64,000 bases of DNA, taken from positions 62,001 to 126,000 of the forward strand of contig NZ_FOFA01000004.1 of assembly GCF_900110855.1 (NCBI RefSeq), written 5' to 3'. Under the pieces are notes generated by a model. That model worked only from the letters and a program-made list of their open reading frames with translations. It did no database searches and was not told the DNA's origin. Below, piece after piece: positions 33,385-42,872 of this stretch. The position numbers and the translations under genes are program-made. Position 1 is the first letter of the stretch; each line of letters opens with the position of its first letter. Origin of the DNA: Microlunatus flavus. Lineage in GTDB: Bacteria > Actinomycetota > Actinomycetes > Propionibacteriales > Propionibacteriaceae.

Positions 33385-34857
33385 TCAGCCGACCGCGCCC
33401 TCCATCTGCAGCTCGATGAGGCGGTTGAGCTCGAGGGCGTACTCCATCGGCAGCTCGCGGGCGATCGGCTCGACGAAGCCGCGCACGATCATCGCCATCG
33501 CCTCGTCCTCGGCCATGCCCCGGCTCATCAGGTAGAAGAGCTGGTCGTCGCTCACCTTGGACACCGTCGCCTCGTGCGCCATGGACACGTCGTCCTCGCG
33601 CACGTCGACGTAGGGGTAGGTGTCGGACCGGCTGATCTGGTCGACGAGCAGGGCGTCGCACTTGACGATCGAGGCCGAGTGGCTCGCGCCCTCCTGCACC
33701 TGGACCAGGCCGCGGTACGAGGTCCGGCCACCGCCGCGGGCGACGGACTTGGAGATGATCGAGCTCGACGTGTGCGGCGCGCAGTGGACCATCTTGGAGC
33801 CGGCGTCCTGGTGCTGGCCCTCGCCGGCGAAGGCGATCGACAGCGTCTCGCCCCGGGCGTGCTCGCCCATGAGGTAGACGGCCGGGTACTTCATGGTGAC
33901 CTTGGAGCCGATGTTGCCGTCGATCCACTCCATCGTCGCGCCCTCCTCGCAGGTGGCGCGCTTGGTGACGAGGTTGTAGACGTTGTTCGACCAGTTCTGG
34001 ATGGTCGTGTAGCGGCAGCGGGCGCCCTTCTTCACCACGATCTCCACGACCGCGCTGTGCAGCGAGTCGGAGGAGTAGATCGGGGCGGTGCAACCCTCGA
34101 CGTAGTGCACGTACGCGCCCTCGTCGACGATGATCAGCGTCCGCTCGAACTGGCCCATGTTCTCGGTGTTGATCCGGAAGTAGGCCTGCAGCGGGATCTC
34201 GACGTGCACGCCCTTGGGGACGTAGATGAACGAGCCGCCCGACCAGACCGCGGAGTTCAGCGCGGAGAACTTGTTGTCGCCGACCGGGATGACCGTCGCG
34301 AAGTACTCGGCGAAGAGCTCCGGGTGCTCCTTGAGCGCCGTGTCGGTGTCGAGGAAGATGACGCCCTGCTTCTCGAGCTCCTCGTTGATCTTGTGGTAGA
34401 CCACCTCGGACTCGTACTGGGCGGCGACGCCGGACACCAGGCGGGCCTTCTCGGCCTCCGGGATGCCGAGCTTGTCGTACGTGCTCTTGATGTCGGCGGG
34501 CAGGTCGTCCCAGGTCGCCGCCTGCTTCTCCGTCGAGCGCACGAAGTACTTGATGTTGTCGAAGTCGATGCCGTCGAGCTCGGCGCCCCAGGCGGGCATC
34601 GGCTTGCGGTCGAAGAGCTTGAGGCCCTTGAGGCGCAGGTCGAGCATCCACTGCGGCTCGCTCTTGAGCGCCGAGATGTTCTCGACGACGGCGGTGCTCA
34701 GACCGCGCTGTGCGATCGAGCCGGCCTCGTCGGAGTCGGACCACCCGAAGCGGTAGCGACCGAGGGCGTCGAGGTGCTCGTCCTGGCTCTGCCCGGTGCC
34801 CGGGGCGGCCGCGACGGGCGCGGTGCTGGTGGCGGTCTCGTCAAGGATGTCGGTCAT
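33385..34857 (-). CDS. sufB: SufB Fe-S assembly scaffold protein
   Basis: 490 residues. The main cluster scaffold. [37 protein letters not shown] with the conserved Cys, and [16 protein letters not shown] are strongly conserved SufB segments. The C-terminal [23 protein letters not shown] is shared with SufD. ATG 34857 overlaps the sufR stop (ATGA), so the repressor and the first structural gene are coupled. Confidence 0.95.
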   Translation of the reverse strand: MTDILDETATSTAPVAAAPGTGQSQDEHLDALGRYRFGWSDSDEAGSIAQRGLSTAVVENISALKSEPQWMLDLRLKGLKLFDRKPMPAWGAELDGIDFDNIKYFVRSTEKQAATWDDLPADIKSTYDKLGIPEAEKARLVSGVAAQYESEVVYHKINEELEKQGVIFLDTDTALKEHPELFAEYFATVIPVGDNKFSALNSAVWSGGSFIYVPKGVHVEIPLQAYFRINTENMGQFERTLIIVDEGAYVHYVEGCTAPIYSSDSLHSAVVEIVVKKGARCRYTTIQNWSNNVYNLVTKRATCEEGATMEWIDGNIGSKVTMKYPAVYLMGEHARGETLSIAFAGEGQHQDAGSKMVHCAPHTSSSIISKSVARGGGRTSYRGLVQVQEGASHSASIVKCDALLVDQISRSDTYPYVDVREDDVSMAHEATVSKVSDDQLFYLMSRGMAEDEAMAMIVRGFVEPIARELPMEYALELNRLIELQMEGAVG

Positions 34858-35624
34858 GTGTGCTCCTCGTGGTCGGGGGCGTACGTGAAGTTCAAGCCGG
34901 GCTCGGGACCGGATGTTCCGGTCGGCCCGTGTGATCTCGGTGGGATTCGGGGGACGTGGGTCGTGCAGACGCCGTCGCCGTGCGCGATGGTGGCCAGGCG
35001 CTGGACGTGGACGCCGAGCTGGCGGCTGAACGCCTCCGTCTCGGCCTCGCAGAGCTGCGGGAAGCGCTCGGCGACGTGGGCCACCGGGCAGTGGTGCTGG
35101 CACAGCTGCTCCCCCGCCGCCGCCGGGCGGACCGACGCCGCGTAGCCCTCGGCCGACAGCGTCCTGGCCAGGACCTGCGTCGGGCTCTCGGCGTCGTCGG
35201 CCCCGTCGAGCGCGCGCCGGAAGTGCTCCTCCAGCGCCGCGAACCGGGCCTCGGCGAAGGCGTCGACCGCCTGCGGCCCCGCGGTGCGCGCCAGGAACTC
35301 CAGGGCCTGCACCGCGAGGTCGTCGTAGCCGGCGCCGAAGCTGTCGCGACCGGCGTCGGTCAGGGCGAAGACCCGGGCGGGGCGACCCCGGCCCCGGGCG
35401 CCGTACACGCGCTGCTCGCGCGAGGTGAGCAGGCCCTGCTCCGCGAGGCCGTCGAGGTGGCGCCGCACGCCGGCGGCCGTGAGACCGAGACGCTCGGACA
35501 GCTCGGCGGCCGTCGACGGGCCGTGCTCGAGGATCGAGCGCGCCACCCGCTGCCGCGTCGGGGCGTGGTCGGGAGCCGGCTGCTCGCCGGCCACCTGCCC
35601 CGACGTCTCCTCGGCGGTTTTCAC
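34854..35624 (-). CDS. sufR: SufR-like Fe-S transcriptional repressor of the SUF operon
   Basis: 256 residues. A winged-helix N-terminus ([32 protein letters not shown]) is followed by a dimerisation domain and a C-terminal Cys set in [24 protein letters not shown], the [4Fe-4S] ligand pattern of SufR. A further Cys lies in GVCTTH. SufR binds the suf promoter with cluster and releases it under iron or oxidative stress. It starts at GTG 35624 with no clear ribosome site. Its own promoter should lie in 35625-35670, where I see no perfect palindrome. Confidence 0.91.
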   Translation of the reverse strand: MKTAEETSGQVAGEQPAPDHAPTRQRVARSILEHGPSTAAELSERLGLTAAGVRRHLDGLAEQGLLTSREQRVYGARGRGRPARVFALTDAGRDSFGAGYDDLAVQALEFLARTAGPQAVDAFAEARFAALEEHFRRALDGADDAESPTQVLARTLSAEGYAASVRPAAAGEQLCQHHCPVAHVAERFPQLCEAETEAFSRQLGVHVQRLATIAHGDGVCTTHVPRIPPRSHGPTGTSGPEPGLNFTYAPDHEEHT

Positions 35625-35670
35625 AAGGCCAGTGTGCTCTTATTCACCGCCCGATCAAGCGAGGCGACCC

Positions 35671-36492
35671 TTACCCCTGGGGCTCGGCCGGCGCCTGCTC
35701 CTCCAGGGGTCGGGCCGCCCGGCCCCGCCGGGGCCGCGCGTCGTCCAGCAGGGCCAGGACCGCTTCCCGGTCGGCCGGGTCGAGGCGCCGGAAGAACACC
35801 GACGCGTCGTACGCCGCCTGCGTGCGCCGCGCGCGCCGGGCCCCGAGCAGCGCGAACCCGGCGAGCAGCGGCAGGGTCACCACGAACCCGGCGACCAGGT
35901 ACGCGTTCGTGACGGAGGTGAGGCTGTCGGTCCTCGGCCGGACCATGACCGTGGCGAGGTTGGCGAGCCGGACCAGCCCGTAGACGGCCATGCCGAGCAG
36001 GAGCCAGCGGCGCCGGTGCTCGCGCAGGCGCCGCCCGGCCGCCAGGGCGAGCAGGTAGACGGTGGTCAGCACCACCGGCAGCGTGAGGAGCGAGCCGAGC
36101 ACGGCGTACACGGCCGCGAACCGACCCTGGTCGGCGCGCGCGGCCCGCAGCACCCAGCCCGAGAGGTGGTAGACGAACCATCCCCAGGCCGACTCGACGA
36201 CGAGCACGCCGAAGGCGAAGGCGGAGGCGAGCAGGACCTTGCGCGACAGGTCGCTGGGCGGGCGCCGCGCGACGGGCCCCTCCCCGCGGCGGCCGCGCCG
36301 CTGCCGGAGCCCGTCGACGAGCAGCGGGGCAGCACCGCTCGAGGCGCCCGCGGTCTGCGACGCCAGCTCACCGCCCCAGCCGAGGGCGGCGAACAACCCG
36401 CTGACCGCCACCGAGAGCACGACGCCGAGGGCCAGCGCGCCGACCGACGACACCCAGGAGCCACCCGACGGCGGCGTACCTGTGGTGCTCAC
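35671..36492 (-). CDS. Uncharacterised multi-pass membrane protein
   Basis: 273 residues, not recognised. The N-terminus (WVSSVGALALGVVLSVAVSGLFAAL) is a membrane segment. A short Arg-rich loop and then about four helices follow (VLLASAFAFGVLVVESAWGWFVY, VYAVLGSLLTLPVVLTTVYLLAL, WLLLGMAVYGLVRLANLA, LVAGFVVTLPLLAGFALLG). The C-terminal 50 residues are charged. GTG 36492 follows a CAGAAT hexamer by 6 nt, suggesting a leaderless mRNA. It stands between sufR and the divergent YCII gene. Confidence 0.7.
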   Translation of the reverse strand: MSTTGTPPSGGSWVSSVGALALGVVLSVAVSGLFAALGWGGELASQTAGASSGAAPLLVDGLRQRRGRRGEGPVARRPPSDLSRKVLLASAFAFGVLVVESAWGWFVYHLSGWVLRAARADQGRFAAVYAVLGSLLTLPVVLTTVYLLALAAGRRLREHRRRWLLLGMAVYGLVRLANLATVMVRPRTDSLTSVTNAYLVAGFVVTLPLLAGFALLGARRARRTQAAYDASVFFRRLDPADREAVLALLDDARPRRGRAARPLEEQAPAEPQG

Positions 36493-36498
36493 GCCCTC

Positions 36499-36512
36499 AT
36501 TCTGGCCAGAAT
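36499..36512. promoter_or_regulatory. 14-bp palindrome over a -10-like hexamer
   Basis: ATTCTGGCCAGAAT is a perfect palindrome. Its right half on the minus strand, CAGAAT, is a -10-like hexamer 6 nt before GTG 36492. An operator overlapping the -10 is possible. Confidence 0.4.
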
Positions 36513-36597
36513 CGGCTCCGGAGGTGTCCGACCCGGCGCAGCCCGTTCGTCCAGAGGGCAGACCGGGCGCCGGGCCCGGCCGGAAGGAGGAGGACGA

Positions 36598-36948
36598 ATG
36601 ACCCAGTACGCGCTGCTCATCCACAGCCGGGACGTCGACTGGTCCCTGCCCGAGCACGCCGCGGAGACGGCGGAGTACGACCGGTTCGGCCGGGACCACG
36701 GGGCGGACATCCGCGGCGGCGCCGCCCTGCACCCGACCAGCACGGCCACGACGGTCCGCGTCACCGGCGCCCGCGGGGGCGACGTCGTCACGACCGACGG
36801 CCCGTACGCCGAGACCAAGGAGGCGCTGATGGGCTTCTACCTGGTCGAGGCGGCCGACCTCGACACGGCGCTGAAGATCGCCCAGGACTGCCCGGGGGCG
36901 TGGGACGGCGCGATCGAGGTCCGCCCGGTCCTCCACATGGGCGACTGA
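36598..36948 (+). CDS. YCII-related (DGPF-domain) protein
   Basis: 116 residues. The typical start MTQYALLIHSRDVDW and the DGPYAETKEALMGFYLVEA core identify the YCII/DGPF family, ferredoxin-like fold proteins almost always found beside an ECF sigma factor. ATG 36598 follows AAGGAGGA. It overlaps the sigma-factor gene. Confidence 0.9.
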   Translation: MTQYALLIHSRDVDWSLPEHAAETAEYDRFGRDHGADIRGGAALHPTSTATTVRVTGARGGDVVTTDGPYAETKEALMGFYLVEAADLDTALKIAQDCPGAWDGAIEVRPVLHMGD

Positions 36949-38285
36949 GGACCACCCTGAGCAGCTCGGCAGCGGGCACCGGCGACCGGCTCGCCGAGGT
37001 GGTGCGGCTGGAGGGCGGGCGGGTGCTCGCCTCCCTGGTGCGCCAGCTCGGCGACTGGTCGCTGGCCCAGGACGCGGTGCAGGAGGCGTCGCTCGCGGCG
37101 CTGGAGACCTGGCCGGCTCGGGGGATGCCCGACGAGCCGCGGGCCTGGCTGATCGCCACGGCGCGGCGCAAGGCCGTCGACATGCTGCGCCGGGAGCGGG
37201 CTCGCGGGGACAAGGAGCGCGACGGGGTGGCGCTGGTCGACCAGCGGCGGCGCGACGAGCCGGCGGAGGGAGACCCCTCCGGTCTCCCCGCCGGCCTCGA
37301 GGACGACCTGCTGCGGCTGCTGTTCACCTGCTGCCACCCCAGCCTGGCCCCCGAGGCGCGGCTGGCGCTCGCGCTGCGGACGCTGTGCCAGCTGTCCGTC
37401 GCGCAGGTGGCGGCCGTGCTGCTGACCACGGAGACCGCGATGGCGCGCCGGCTCGGGCGCACGCGGCAGAAGATCACCGCCGCGCGGATCCCCTACCGGG
37501 TGCCGGCCGCCGAGGAGCTGCCGGAGCGGCTGGGTGCGGTGTGCGGCGTGGTGCACGCGACGTACACCGCCGGCCACGCCCCGCTCGTCGGGGACGCCCT
37601 CGTCGACGTCGACCTGTGCGCCGAGGCCGTGCGGCTCGCGCGGCTGCTGGTCGCGACGTTCCCCGACGAGCCCGCGCCCACGTCGGTGCTGGCGCTGCTG
37701 CTCCTGACCGAGGCCCGGCGCCCGGCGCGTGCGGACGCCGACGGCGAGGTCGTCCTGCTGCCCGACCAGGACAGAGGGCGCTGGGACAGCGCGCTGGTCG
37801 TGGAGGGGGCCGCGCTGCTGGCGACGAGCCTGCGTCGCAGCGGCGGTGTCGCCGACCCGTACCAGCTGCAGGCGGCGGTCGCGCTCGAGCACGACCGGGC
37901 GCCGTCGTACGCGGCGACGGACTGGGCCGAGATCGTGCGCCTCTACGACCTGCTGGTCTCGGTCGCGCCGAGCCCGGCGGCGTCGCTCGCGCGCGCCGTC
38001 GCCCTGGCCGAGCGGGACGGGCCCGAGGCCGGCCTGGCGGCGCTGGACGGGCTCGGCGGGTCCCACGACGCCCGGGTCCGCGGCGTGCGCGGCGAGCTGC
38101 TCGCCCGGACGGGCCGGCGGGCGGAGGCGGCGCAGGCCGTCGAGCCGCGCGCGGACGACGAGCTCACCGCCCCGGAGCGACGGTTCCGGGAACGGCGGGT
38201 CCGCGCCTGGCGAGCCCTGGCCGGGGAGGGCGCCGGCGGTCAGGAGCAGCCGGGTCAGCCGCCCAGGATGTCGGCGAGGTCGTAG
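36900..38285 (+). CDS. ECF-type RNA polymerase sigma factor (SigJ/DUF6596 type)
   Basis: 461 residues from GTG 36900, though the true start may be CTG 36945, which overlaps the YCII stop (CTGA) and leaves 446 residues. Sigma region 2 (LASLVRQLGDWSLAQDAVQEASLAALETWP, LIATARRKAVDMLRRER) and region 4 (LALRTLCQLSVAQVAAVLLTTETAMARRLGRTRQKI) are followed by a long C-terminal domain (DPYQLQAAVALEHDRAPSYAATDW) found in this ECF group. Its partner is the YCII protein. It overlaps the convergent ligase gene by 31 bp at the 3' end. Confidence 0.88.
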   Translation: MGRRDRGPPGPPHGRLRTTLSSSAAGTGDRLAEVVRLEGGRVLASLVRQLGDWSLAQDAVQEASLAALETWPARGMPDEPRAWLIATARRKAVDMLRRERARGDKERDGVALVDQRRRDEPAEGDPSGLPAGLEDDLLRLLFTCCHPSLAPEARLALALRTLCQLSVAQVAAVLLTTETAMARRLGRTRQKITAARIPYRVPAAEELPERLGAVCGVVHATYTAGHAPLVGDALVDVDLCAEAVRLARLLVATFPDEPAPTSVLALLLLTEARRPARADADGEVVLLPDQDRGRWDSALVVEGAALLATSLRRSGGVADPYQLQAAVALEHDRAPSYAATDWAEIVRLYDLLVSVAPSPAASLARAVALAERDGPEAGLAALDGLGGSHDARVRGVRGELLARTGRRAEAAQAVEPRADDELTAPERRFRERRVRAWRALAGEGAGGQEQPGQPPRMSARS

Positions 38286-39325
38286 GTGACGACCTCCTCG
38301 AGCTGCGCGTACGTGCACGAGCGCGGGTCGCGGTCGGGGCGCCAGCGGTTGAACTGCGCCGTGTGGCGGAACCGGGGCCCCTCCATGTGCTCGTAGCGGA
38401 CCTCGACGACGAGGTCGGGGCGCAGCGGGGTGAAGGAGAGGTCCTTGCCGTTGTTCCAGCGGCTGTACTCGCTGTTGCGCGGCGTGCGGGTGCCCTCTTC
38501 CTGCTTGGCCCAGGCCCACGGGTGGTCGTCGAAGGTCGTGACGAGCGGCTGGAGCTCGGTGAAGAGCTCCTTGCGGCGGGCCGCGGGGAAGGCGCCGATG
38601 ACGCCGACGTTCGCGAGCTGGCCCTCGTCGTCGTAGAGGCCGAGCAGCAGCGAGCCGATGCTGTCGGGGCCGCTCTTGTGCACGCGGTAGCCGGCGACGA
38701 CGCAGTCGGCCGTCCGCTCGTGCTTGATCTTGAACATCACGCGCTTGTCGGGGCTGTAGCGCAGCCCGTTCGGCTTGGCGACGACGCCGTCGAGCCCGGC
38801 GCCCTCGAACTGGGTGAACCACTCCTGCGCGACCGCGGGGTCGGTGGTCACCGGCGTCAGGTGCACCGGGGGCTGCGCGCCGGCGAGGGCGCGCTCGAGC
38901 ACGGCGCGCCGTTCGGCGTACGGGCGGGCCGAGAAGTCCTCGTCGCCCCAGGCGAGCAGGTCGAAGGCGACGAAGCTCGCCGGCGTCTCCTTCGACAGCT
39001 TCGTGACGCGGCTGACCGCGGGGTGGATGCGCTGCTGCAGCACCTCGAACTCCAGCCGCTCCCCGCTCGCTGGGTCGACCACGACGATCTCGCCGTCGAT
39101 CACCGCCCGCTCGGGAAAGCTCGCCAGGACGGCCTCGACGACCTCGGGGAAGTAGCGCGTCATCGGCTTGCCGTTGCGGCTGCCGATCTCCACCTCGTCG
39201 CCGTCGCGGAAGATGATCGACCGGAACCCGTCCCACTTGGGCTCGTAGGTGAGGTCCCCGGTGGGGATCTCCTTGACCGACTTCGCCAGCATCGGCGCGA
39301 CCGGCGGCATCACGGGCAGGTCCAT
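38255..39325 (-). CDS. ATP-dependent DNA ligase (LigC-like)
   Basis: 356 residues. The nucleotidyltransferase motif KWDGFR (Lys at residue 30) and VVIDGEIVVVDP-type motifs, then MFKIKHERTADCVVAGY (motif V), and an OB-fold C-terminus identify a covalent ATP-dependent ligase. It resembles actinobacterial stand-alone ligases rather than the multi-domain LigD. No ku or ligD polymerase/nuclease gene is adjacent, so a repair role is not proven. ATG 39325 (MDLPVMPPVAPMLAKS) is chosen over longer in-frame starts because homology begins there. Confidence 0.88.
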   Translation of the reverse strand: MDLPVMPPVAPMLAKSVKEIPTGDLTYEPKWDGFRSIIFRDGDEVEIGSRNGKPMTRYFPEVVEAVLASFPERAVIDGEIVVVDPASGERLEFEVLQQRIHPAVSRVTKLSKETPASFVAFDLLAWGDEDFSARPYAERRAVLERALAGAQPPVHLTPVTTDPAVAQEWFTQFEGAGLDGVVAKPNGLRYSPDKRVMFKIKHERTADCVVAGYRVHKSGPDSIGSLLLGLYDDEGQLANVGVIGAFPAARRKELFTELQPLVTTFDDHPWAWAKQEEGTRTPRNSEYSRWNNGKDLSFTPLRPDLVVEVRYEHMEGPRFRHTAQFNRWRPDRDPRSCTYAQLEEVVTYDLADILGG

Positions 39326-39411
39326 CCGCTCATCCTGCCCGGACCCGCTGCGCGCCGCCCGGGTGGCTGTGACCCCTCGCTCACCAGGCCGGTTCGCGGG
39401 CACCGCCGCCC

Positions 39412-39417
39412 TAGACT
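39412..39417 (+). promoter_or_regulatory. -10-like hexamer TAGACT, 6 nt before a GTG start
   Basis: TAGACT matches TANNNT and lies 6 nt before GTG 39424 of the ABC ATPase gene, with no ribosome site between. A leaderless mRNA is likely. I could not place a good -35 box. Confidence 0.45.
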
Positions 39418-39423
39418 CCAGAC

Positions 39424-40143
39424 GTGGCCAGCCCGACCGCGTTCGCGCTCCAGGTGCGCGACCTGACCGTGCGCCTCGGCGGCACGGCGGTGCTCGACGC
39501 GCTGAGCCTCACTGCGGCCGACGGCGCCCTGACGGCCGTCCTCGGGCCCAACGGCGCCGGCAAGACCACCCTCGTGCGCTGCTGCACCGGGCTCGTGCGT
39601 CCCGACGCCGGCGAGGTCGCGGTGCTCGGTCGCGCCCCCGGCTCGCCCGACGTCACCGCCGCGATCGGGGTCATGCCGCAGAGCACGGGCGCCTGGTCGG
39701 GCATCCGCGCCGTCGAGCTGCTCCGCTACCTCGCCTCGCTCTACGCCCACCCGCTCGACGTGGACGCCCTCGTCGCGCGCCTCGGCATCGGCGCGTACGC
39801 CCGCACGCCCTACCGGCGCCTCTCCGGCGGGCAGCAGCAGGCCGTGAACCTCGCGGGCGCCCTCGTCGGGCGCCCCTCGCTGGTGTTCCTCGACGAGCCG
39901 ACGGCGGGCATGGACCCGCACGCGCGGCGCGCCACCTGGGAGCTGCTGCGCGAGCTGCGCGCGGCCGGGGCGTCGGTCGTGCTCACCACCCACGCGATGG
40001 ACGAGGCCGAGGCCCTGGCCGACCAGGTCTGGATGATCGACCGCGGCCGCGTGGCTGCGTCCGGCACCGTCGCCGAGCTCACCACGGGCGGCCAGACCCT
40101 CGAGGACGTGTTCCTCACGCGGACCCACGGGGTCGTCGGATGA
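39424..40143 (+). CDS. ABC transporter ATP-binding protein (export type)
   Basis: 239 residues. Walker A is GPNGAGKTT, the signature is LSGGQQQAVNLAGALVG, Walker B is LVFLDEPTAGMDP and the switch His is in LTTHAMDEAEALA. This is an ABC-2-type ATPase of the drug or heme exporter kind. It overlaps the permease gene by 4 bp (ATGA). Its place just before ctaA is known from other actinobacteria, where a similar pair sits beside heme A synthase genes. Confidence 0.87.
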   Translation: MASPTAFALQVRDLTVRLGGTAVLDALSLTAADGALTAVLGPNGAGKTTLVRCCTGLVRPDAGEVAVLGRAPGSPDVTAAIGVMPQSTGAWSGIRAVELLRYLASLYAHPLDVDALVARLGIGAYARTPYRRLSGGQQQAVNLAGALVGRPSLVFLDEPTAGMDPHARRATWELLRELRAAGASVVLTTHAMDEAEALADQVWMIDRGRVAASGTVAELTTGGQTLEDVFLTRTHGVVG

Positions 40144-40928
40144 GCGCCGCCGGCACCGTGAGCGGGCCCGGCCCCCTCGACCTCAGCCCCGCCCCGGGCG
40201 CCGCCCCCGCGGGCACCCGGGTGCTGAGGCACGCGCTGACCGAGTTCCGGCTGCTGGTCCGCAACGGCGAGCAGCTCCTGCTGGCCCTGGTCATCCCGCT
40301 GGCGATCCTCGTGCTCGCCGCGCTGACCCGCGGGCGGTTCGTGCCGCTCGCGGACGCCGCGCCGTCGGTGCTCGCGCTCGCCGTGTGGTCCTCGGCCTTC
40401 ACCTCGACCGCGATCGCCACGGGCTTCGAGCGGCGCTACGGCGTGCTCGAGCGGCTGGCAGCGACCCCGCTGGGCCGGGGCGGGTTGCTGCTGGGCAAGG
40501 CGCTGGCCGTCGCGCTGGTGCTGCTGGCCCAGCTCGTCGTGCTGGCCGTCGTGGCCCTCGCGCTCGGGTGGCGCCCGGCGTACACCGGCGCCTCCGTGCT
40601 GGCGAGCCTCGCGCTGCTGGTTCTGGCCGCGGTCGCCTTCGTCGCGCTGGCGCTGCTGCTGGCCGGACGCCTGCGCGCGGAGATCACGCTCGCCGTCGCG
40701 AACCTCGTCTACGTCGTGCTGCTCGTCGCCGGCGGCCTCGTGCTGCCGGTCGCGCGCTACCCGCGCGTGCTGCAGCCGGTCGTCGAGGCGCTGCCCACCG
40801 CCGCCCTCGGTGAGGGCCTGCGCGCGGGGGCCGCGGGTACGGTCCTGGGCTGGCCCTTCGCCGTTCTCGCCGTCTGGCTCGTGGTGGCCGTGCTCGTCGC
40901 GCGGCGAGGGTTCCGGTGGACGTCATGA
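40140..40928 (+). CDS. ABC-2-type transporter permease
   Basis: 262 residues with about six helices (LLLALVIPLAILVLAALT, VLALAVWSSAFTSTAIATGF, ALAVALVLLAQLVVLAVVALALG, ALLVLAAVAFVALALLLAG, LVYVVLLVAGGLVLPVA, FAVLAVWLVVAVLVA). Pairs with the ATPase just upstream. The ABC-2 loop FERRYGVLERLAATPL is typical. The export substrate is unknown; a heme-related role is only suggested by the neighbouring ctaA. Confidence 0.86.
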   Translation: MSAAGTVSGPGPLDLSPAPGAAPAGTRVLRHALTEFRLLVRNGEQLLLALVIPLAILVLAALTRGRFVPLADAAPSVLALAVWSSAFTSTAIATGFERRYGVLERLAATPLGRGGLLLGKALAVALVLLAQLVVLAVVALALGWRPAYTGASVLASLALLVLAAVAFVALALLLAGRLRAEITLAVANLVYVVLLVAGGLVLPVARYPRVLQPVVEALPTAALGEGLRAGAAGTVLGWPFAVLAVWLVVAVLVARRGFRWTS

Positions 40929-40974
40929 CGACCGCGCCAGCACCAGCAGCACCGACCGAGCCGAGGGGACAGCG

Positions 40975-41934
40975 ATGACCGCGACCGAGGTCCGCCCGGC
41001 GTCGCCGGAGCGGCGCAGCACCCCGCCCTGGGCGCCGCTCCTGCGCCTGGTCACGGGCGCGGACGCGATGCGTCGCTGGGCGGTCGCCGCGCTGGCCATC
41101 AACGTCCTGATCGTCGTCACCGGCGGGCTCGTCCGGCTCACCGCGTCGGGCATGGGCTGCCCGACCTGGCCGGAGTGCAGCGACGGCTCCTTCGTCGCCC
41201 ACCCCGAGCTCGGCGTGCACGGCGCGATCGAGTTCGGCAACCGGCTGCTGACGTTCGTGCTGATCGTCGTCGTCGCCCTGACGTGGATCACCGCCCTGCG
41301 GTTCCGCGACGCGCGCCGACCCGAGGTCCGCGGCGGCCGGCGTCGCGACCTGCGCTGGCTCGCCGGCGGGCTGCTGCTCGGCATCCCCGCGCAGATCGTC
41401 ATCGGCGGGATCAGCGTCCTGACGCACCTCAACCCGTGGGTCGTGGGCCTGCACTTCGTCGTCTCGATGGTCCTGGTGGGCCTGGCGACGGCCCTCGTGC
41501 GGCAGGCCTGGGCGTCGCGCCGGGCCGACGTCCGCCACGGCCTCGGGCGCCTCGCGGGCCGGGTGGCGTTCGCCGGCATGGTCCTCGCCGTGTGGCTCGG
41601 CACGGTCGTCACCGGCAGCGGTCCCCACGCCGGTGACCTCGGTGCGGTGCGCAACGGCCTCGACGGCGGGCAGCTGGCGCACCTGCACGCGGCGGCGGTC
41701 TGGGTGACCATCGCCGCGACCGTGGTCTGCCTCGCCCTCACGCGCAGCCGCGCGGTCGTCCTGCTGCTGGTCGTCGAGGTGCTGCAGGCCGCGATCGGGC
41801 TGGCGCAGTACCACCTGGGCGTCCCGGTCGGCCTCGTCGCCCTGCACCTGCTGGGCGCCTCGCTCTCGGTCGCCGCCGCGACGAACGTCCTGCTCGCCGT
41901 CCGCCGCCGCCCCGCGCCCGCGGCCCTCGTCTGA
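40975..41934 (+). CDS. ctaA: Heme A synthase (COX15/CtaA family)
   Basis: 319 residues. A membrane enzyme that oxidises heme O to heme A for cytochrome aa3 oxidase. About eight helices and four conserved His (GAIEFGNRLLTF with nearby HPELGVHG; LHFVVSMVLV; LAHLHAAAVW; LALHLLGA) match CtaA. The CPTWPECSDG loop carries the Cys pair of this group. ATG 40975 follows GAGGGGAC. ctaB lies about 5 kb away in the same window, divergent from tkt. Confidence 0.92.
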   Translation: MTATEVRPASPERRSTPPWAPLLRLVTGADAMRRWAVAALAINVLIVVTGGLVRLTASGMGCPTWPECSDGSFVAHPELGVHGAIEFGNRLLTFVLIVVVALTWITALRFRDARRPEVRGGRRRDLRWLAGGLLLGIPAQIVIGGISVLTHLNPWVVGLHFVVSMVLVGLATALVRQAWASRRADVRHGLGRLAGRVAFAGMVLAVWLGTVVTGSGPHAGDLGAVRNGLDGGQLAHLHAAAVWVTIAATVVCLALTRSRAVVLLLVVEVLQAAIGLAQYHLGVPVGLVALHLLGASLSVAAATNVLLAVRRRPAPAALV

Positions 41935-41955
41935 CGGCCTCCGGGAACGCTGCCG

Positions 41956-42795
41956 TCAGGTGCGCGGGTTGCGCGCCCAGACGAGGCAGAAGACGCCGAA
42001 CGCGGCGAACCCGAGGGCGAGCGCGGTGAGCAGCACCGCACCGGCCGGCTGGGAACCGACCGTGTGCAGCGCCTCGTCGAGCCCGCCGGCCTTCTTGGGG
42101 TCGTAGCTCAGCGCGGCCCAGCCGAACAGCGCGCCGACCACGGCGAGGGCGACCCCCTTGGCCACGTAGCCGATCGTGCCGAGCACGCGGACGGCGCGGG
42201 TGCGGTCACCGCTCAAGTCCTCGGTGAACTTCTGCCGCACGCCGCGGACGACCTGCGCCACGGCGACGGCCAGGATCACGGCGGCGACGAGGACGACGAG
42301 CGCGCGGCCGAGGGGCACCCCCATCAGCCGACCGGTCAGGCCCTCCTCCTGCTGGTCGGACGAGCCGCCCCCGCCGAGGACCAGCCGCAGCGCGCTCACG
42401 CCCAGCGCGAGGTACACCAGCGCCCGACCCGCCGAGGAGAGCCGCTTGAGCGTGCGGCGCCGCTCGTCGTGCTGCTCCGCGACCCGGCCCTGGCCGAGTG
42501 CCGCCTCGAACCCCTGCCACACCGTGAGCGCGAACATCCCGACCGCCACCACGCCGAGCAGGACCGGACCGGCCCCGGTCTTGGCCAGCGTCTTGAGCGC
42601 ACCCTGCTGCGACGCGTCCCCGCCGCCGCCCCACGCCACGCGCAGCGCGAGGTAGGCGATCAGCAGGTGCACCGCCGCCCAGCAGACCAGCCCGGCGCGG
42701 ACGAGCGCGCCGTACCCGCGGGAGCGCCGCAGCCGCTGGCTCTGCTGCTCGACCTCCGCCTCCGCGCGCTCGGCGGTGACCCCCTCGTCGGCCAT
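41956..42795 (-). CDS. DUF1206-domain membrane protein
   Basis: 279 residues. Three internal repeats of a two-helix unit (YGALVRAGLVCWAAVHLLIAYLALR; LSSAGRALVYLALGVSALRLV; LGTIGYVAKGVALAVVGALFGWAAL) match DUF1206, a family of six-helix membrane proteins of unknown function found widely in actinobacteria. ATG 42795. It stands convergent with ctaA, 21 bp apart. Confidence 0.86.
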   Translation of the reverse strand: MADEGVTAERAEAEVEQQSQRLRRSRGYGALVRAGLVCWAAVHLLIAYLALRVAWGGGGDASQQGALKTLAKTGAGPVLLGVVAVGMFALTVWQGFEAALGQGRVAEQHDERRRTLKRLSSAGRALVYLALGVSALRLVLGGGGSSDQQEEGLTGRLMGVPLGRALVVLVAAVILAVAVAQVVRGVRQKFTEDLSGDRTRAVRVLGTIGYVAKGVALAVVGALFGWAALSYDPKKAGGLDEALHTVGSQPAGAVLLTALALGFAAFGVFCLVWARNPRT

Positions 42796-42872
42796 GGCCG
42801 CAGCGTACGGCGCACGGCGCGGCGGCGGGGGCCGGTTCAGGCTCCTTCCGGCCGGTGCGGGTCAGCGGCGGA

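Noticed and set aside
38255-39325. Assigning the ligase to a Ku/LigD end-joining system
   Set aside because: No ku or ligD nuclease/polymerase gene is present in the window.
39424-40928. Naming the ABC exporter a heme transporter
   Set aside because: Only the neighbouring ctaA suggests this; nothing in the proteins shows heme binding.
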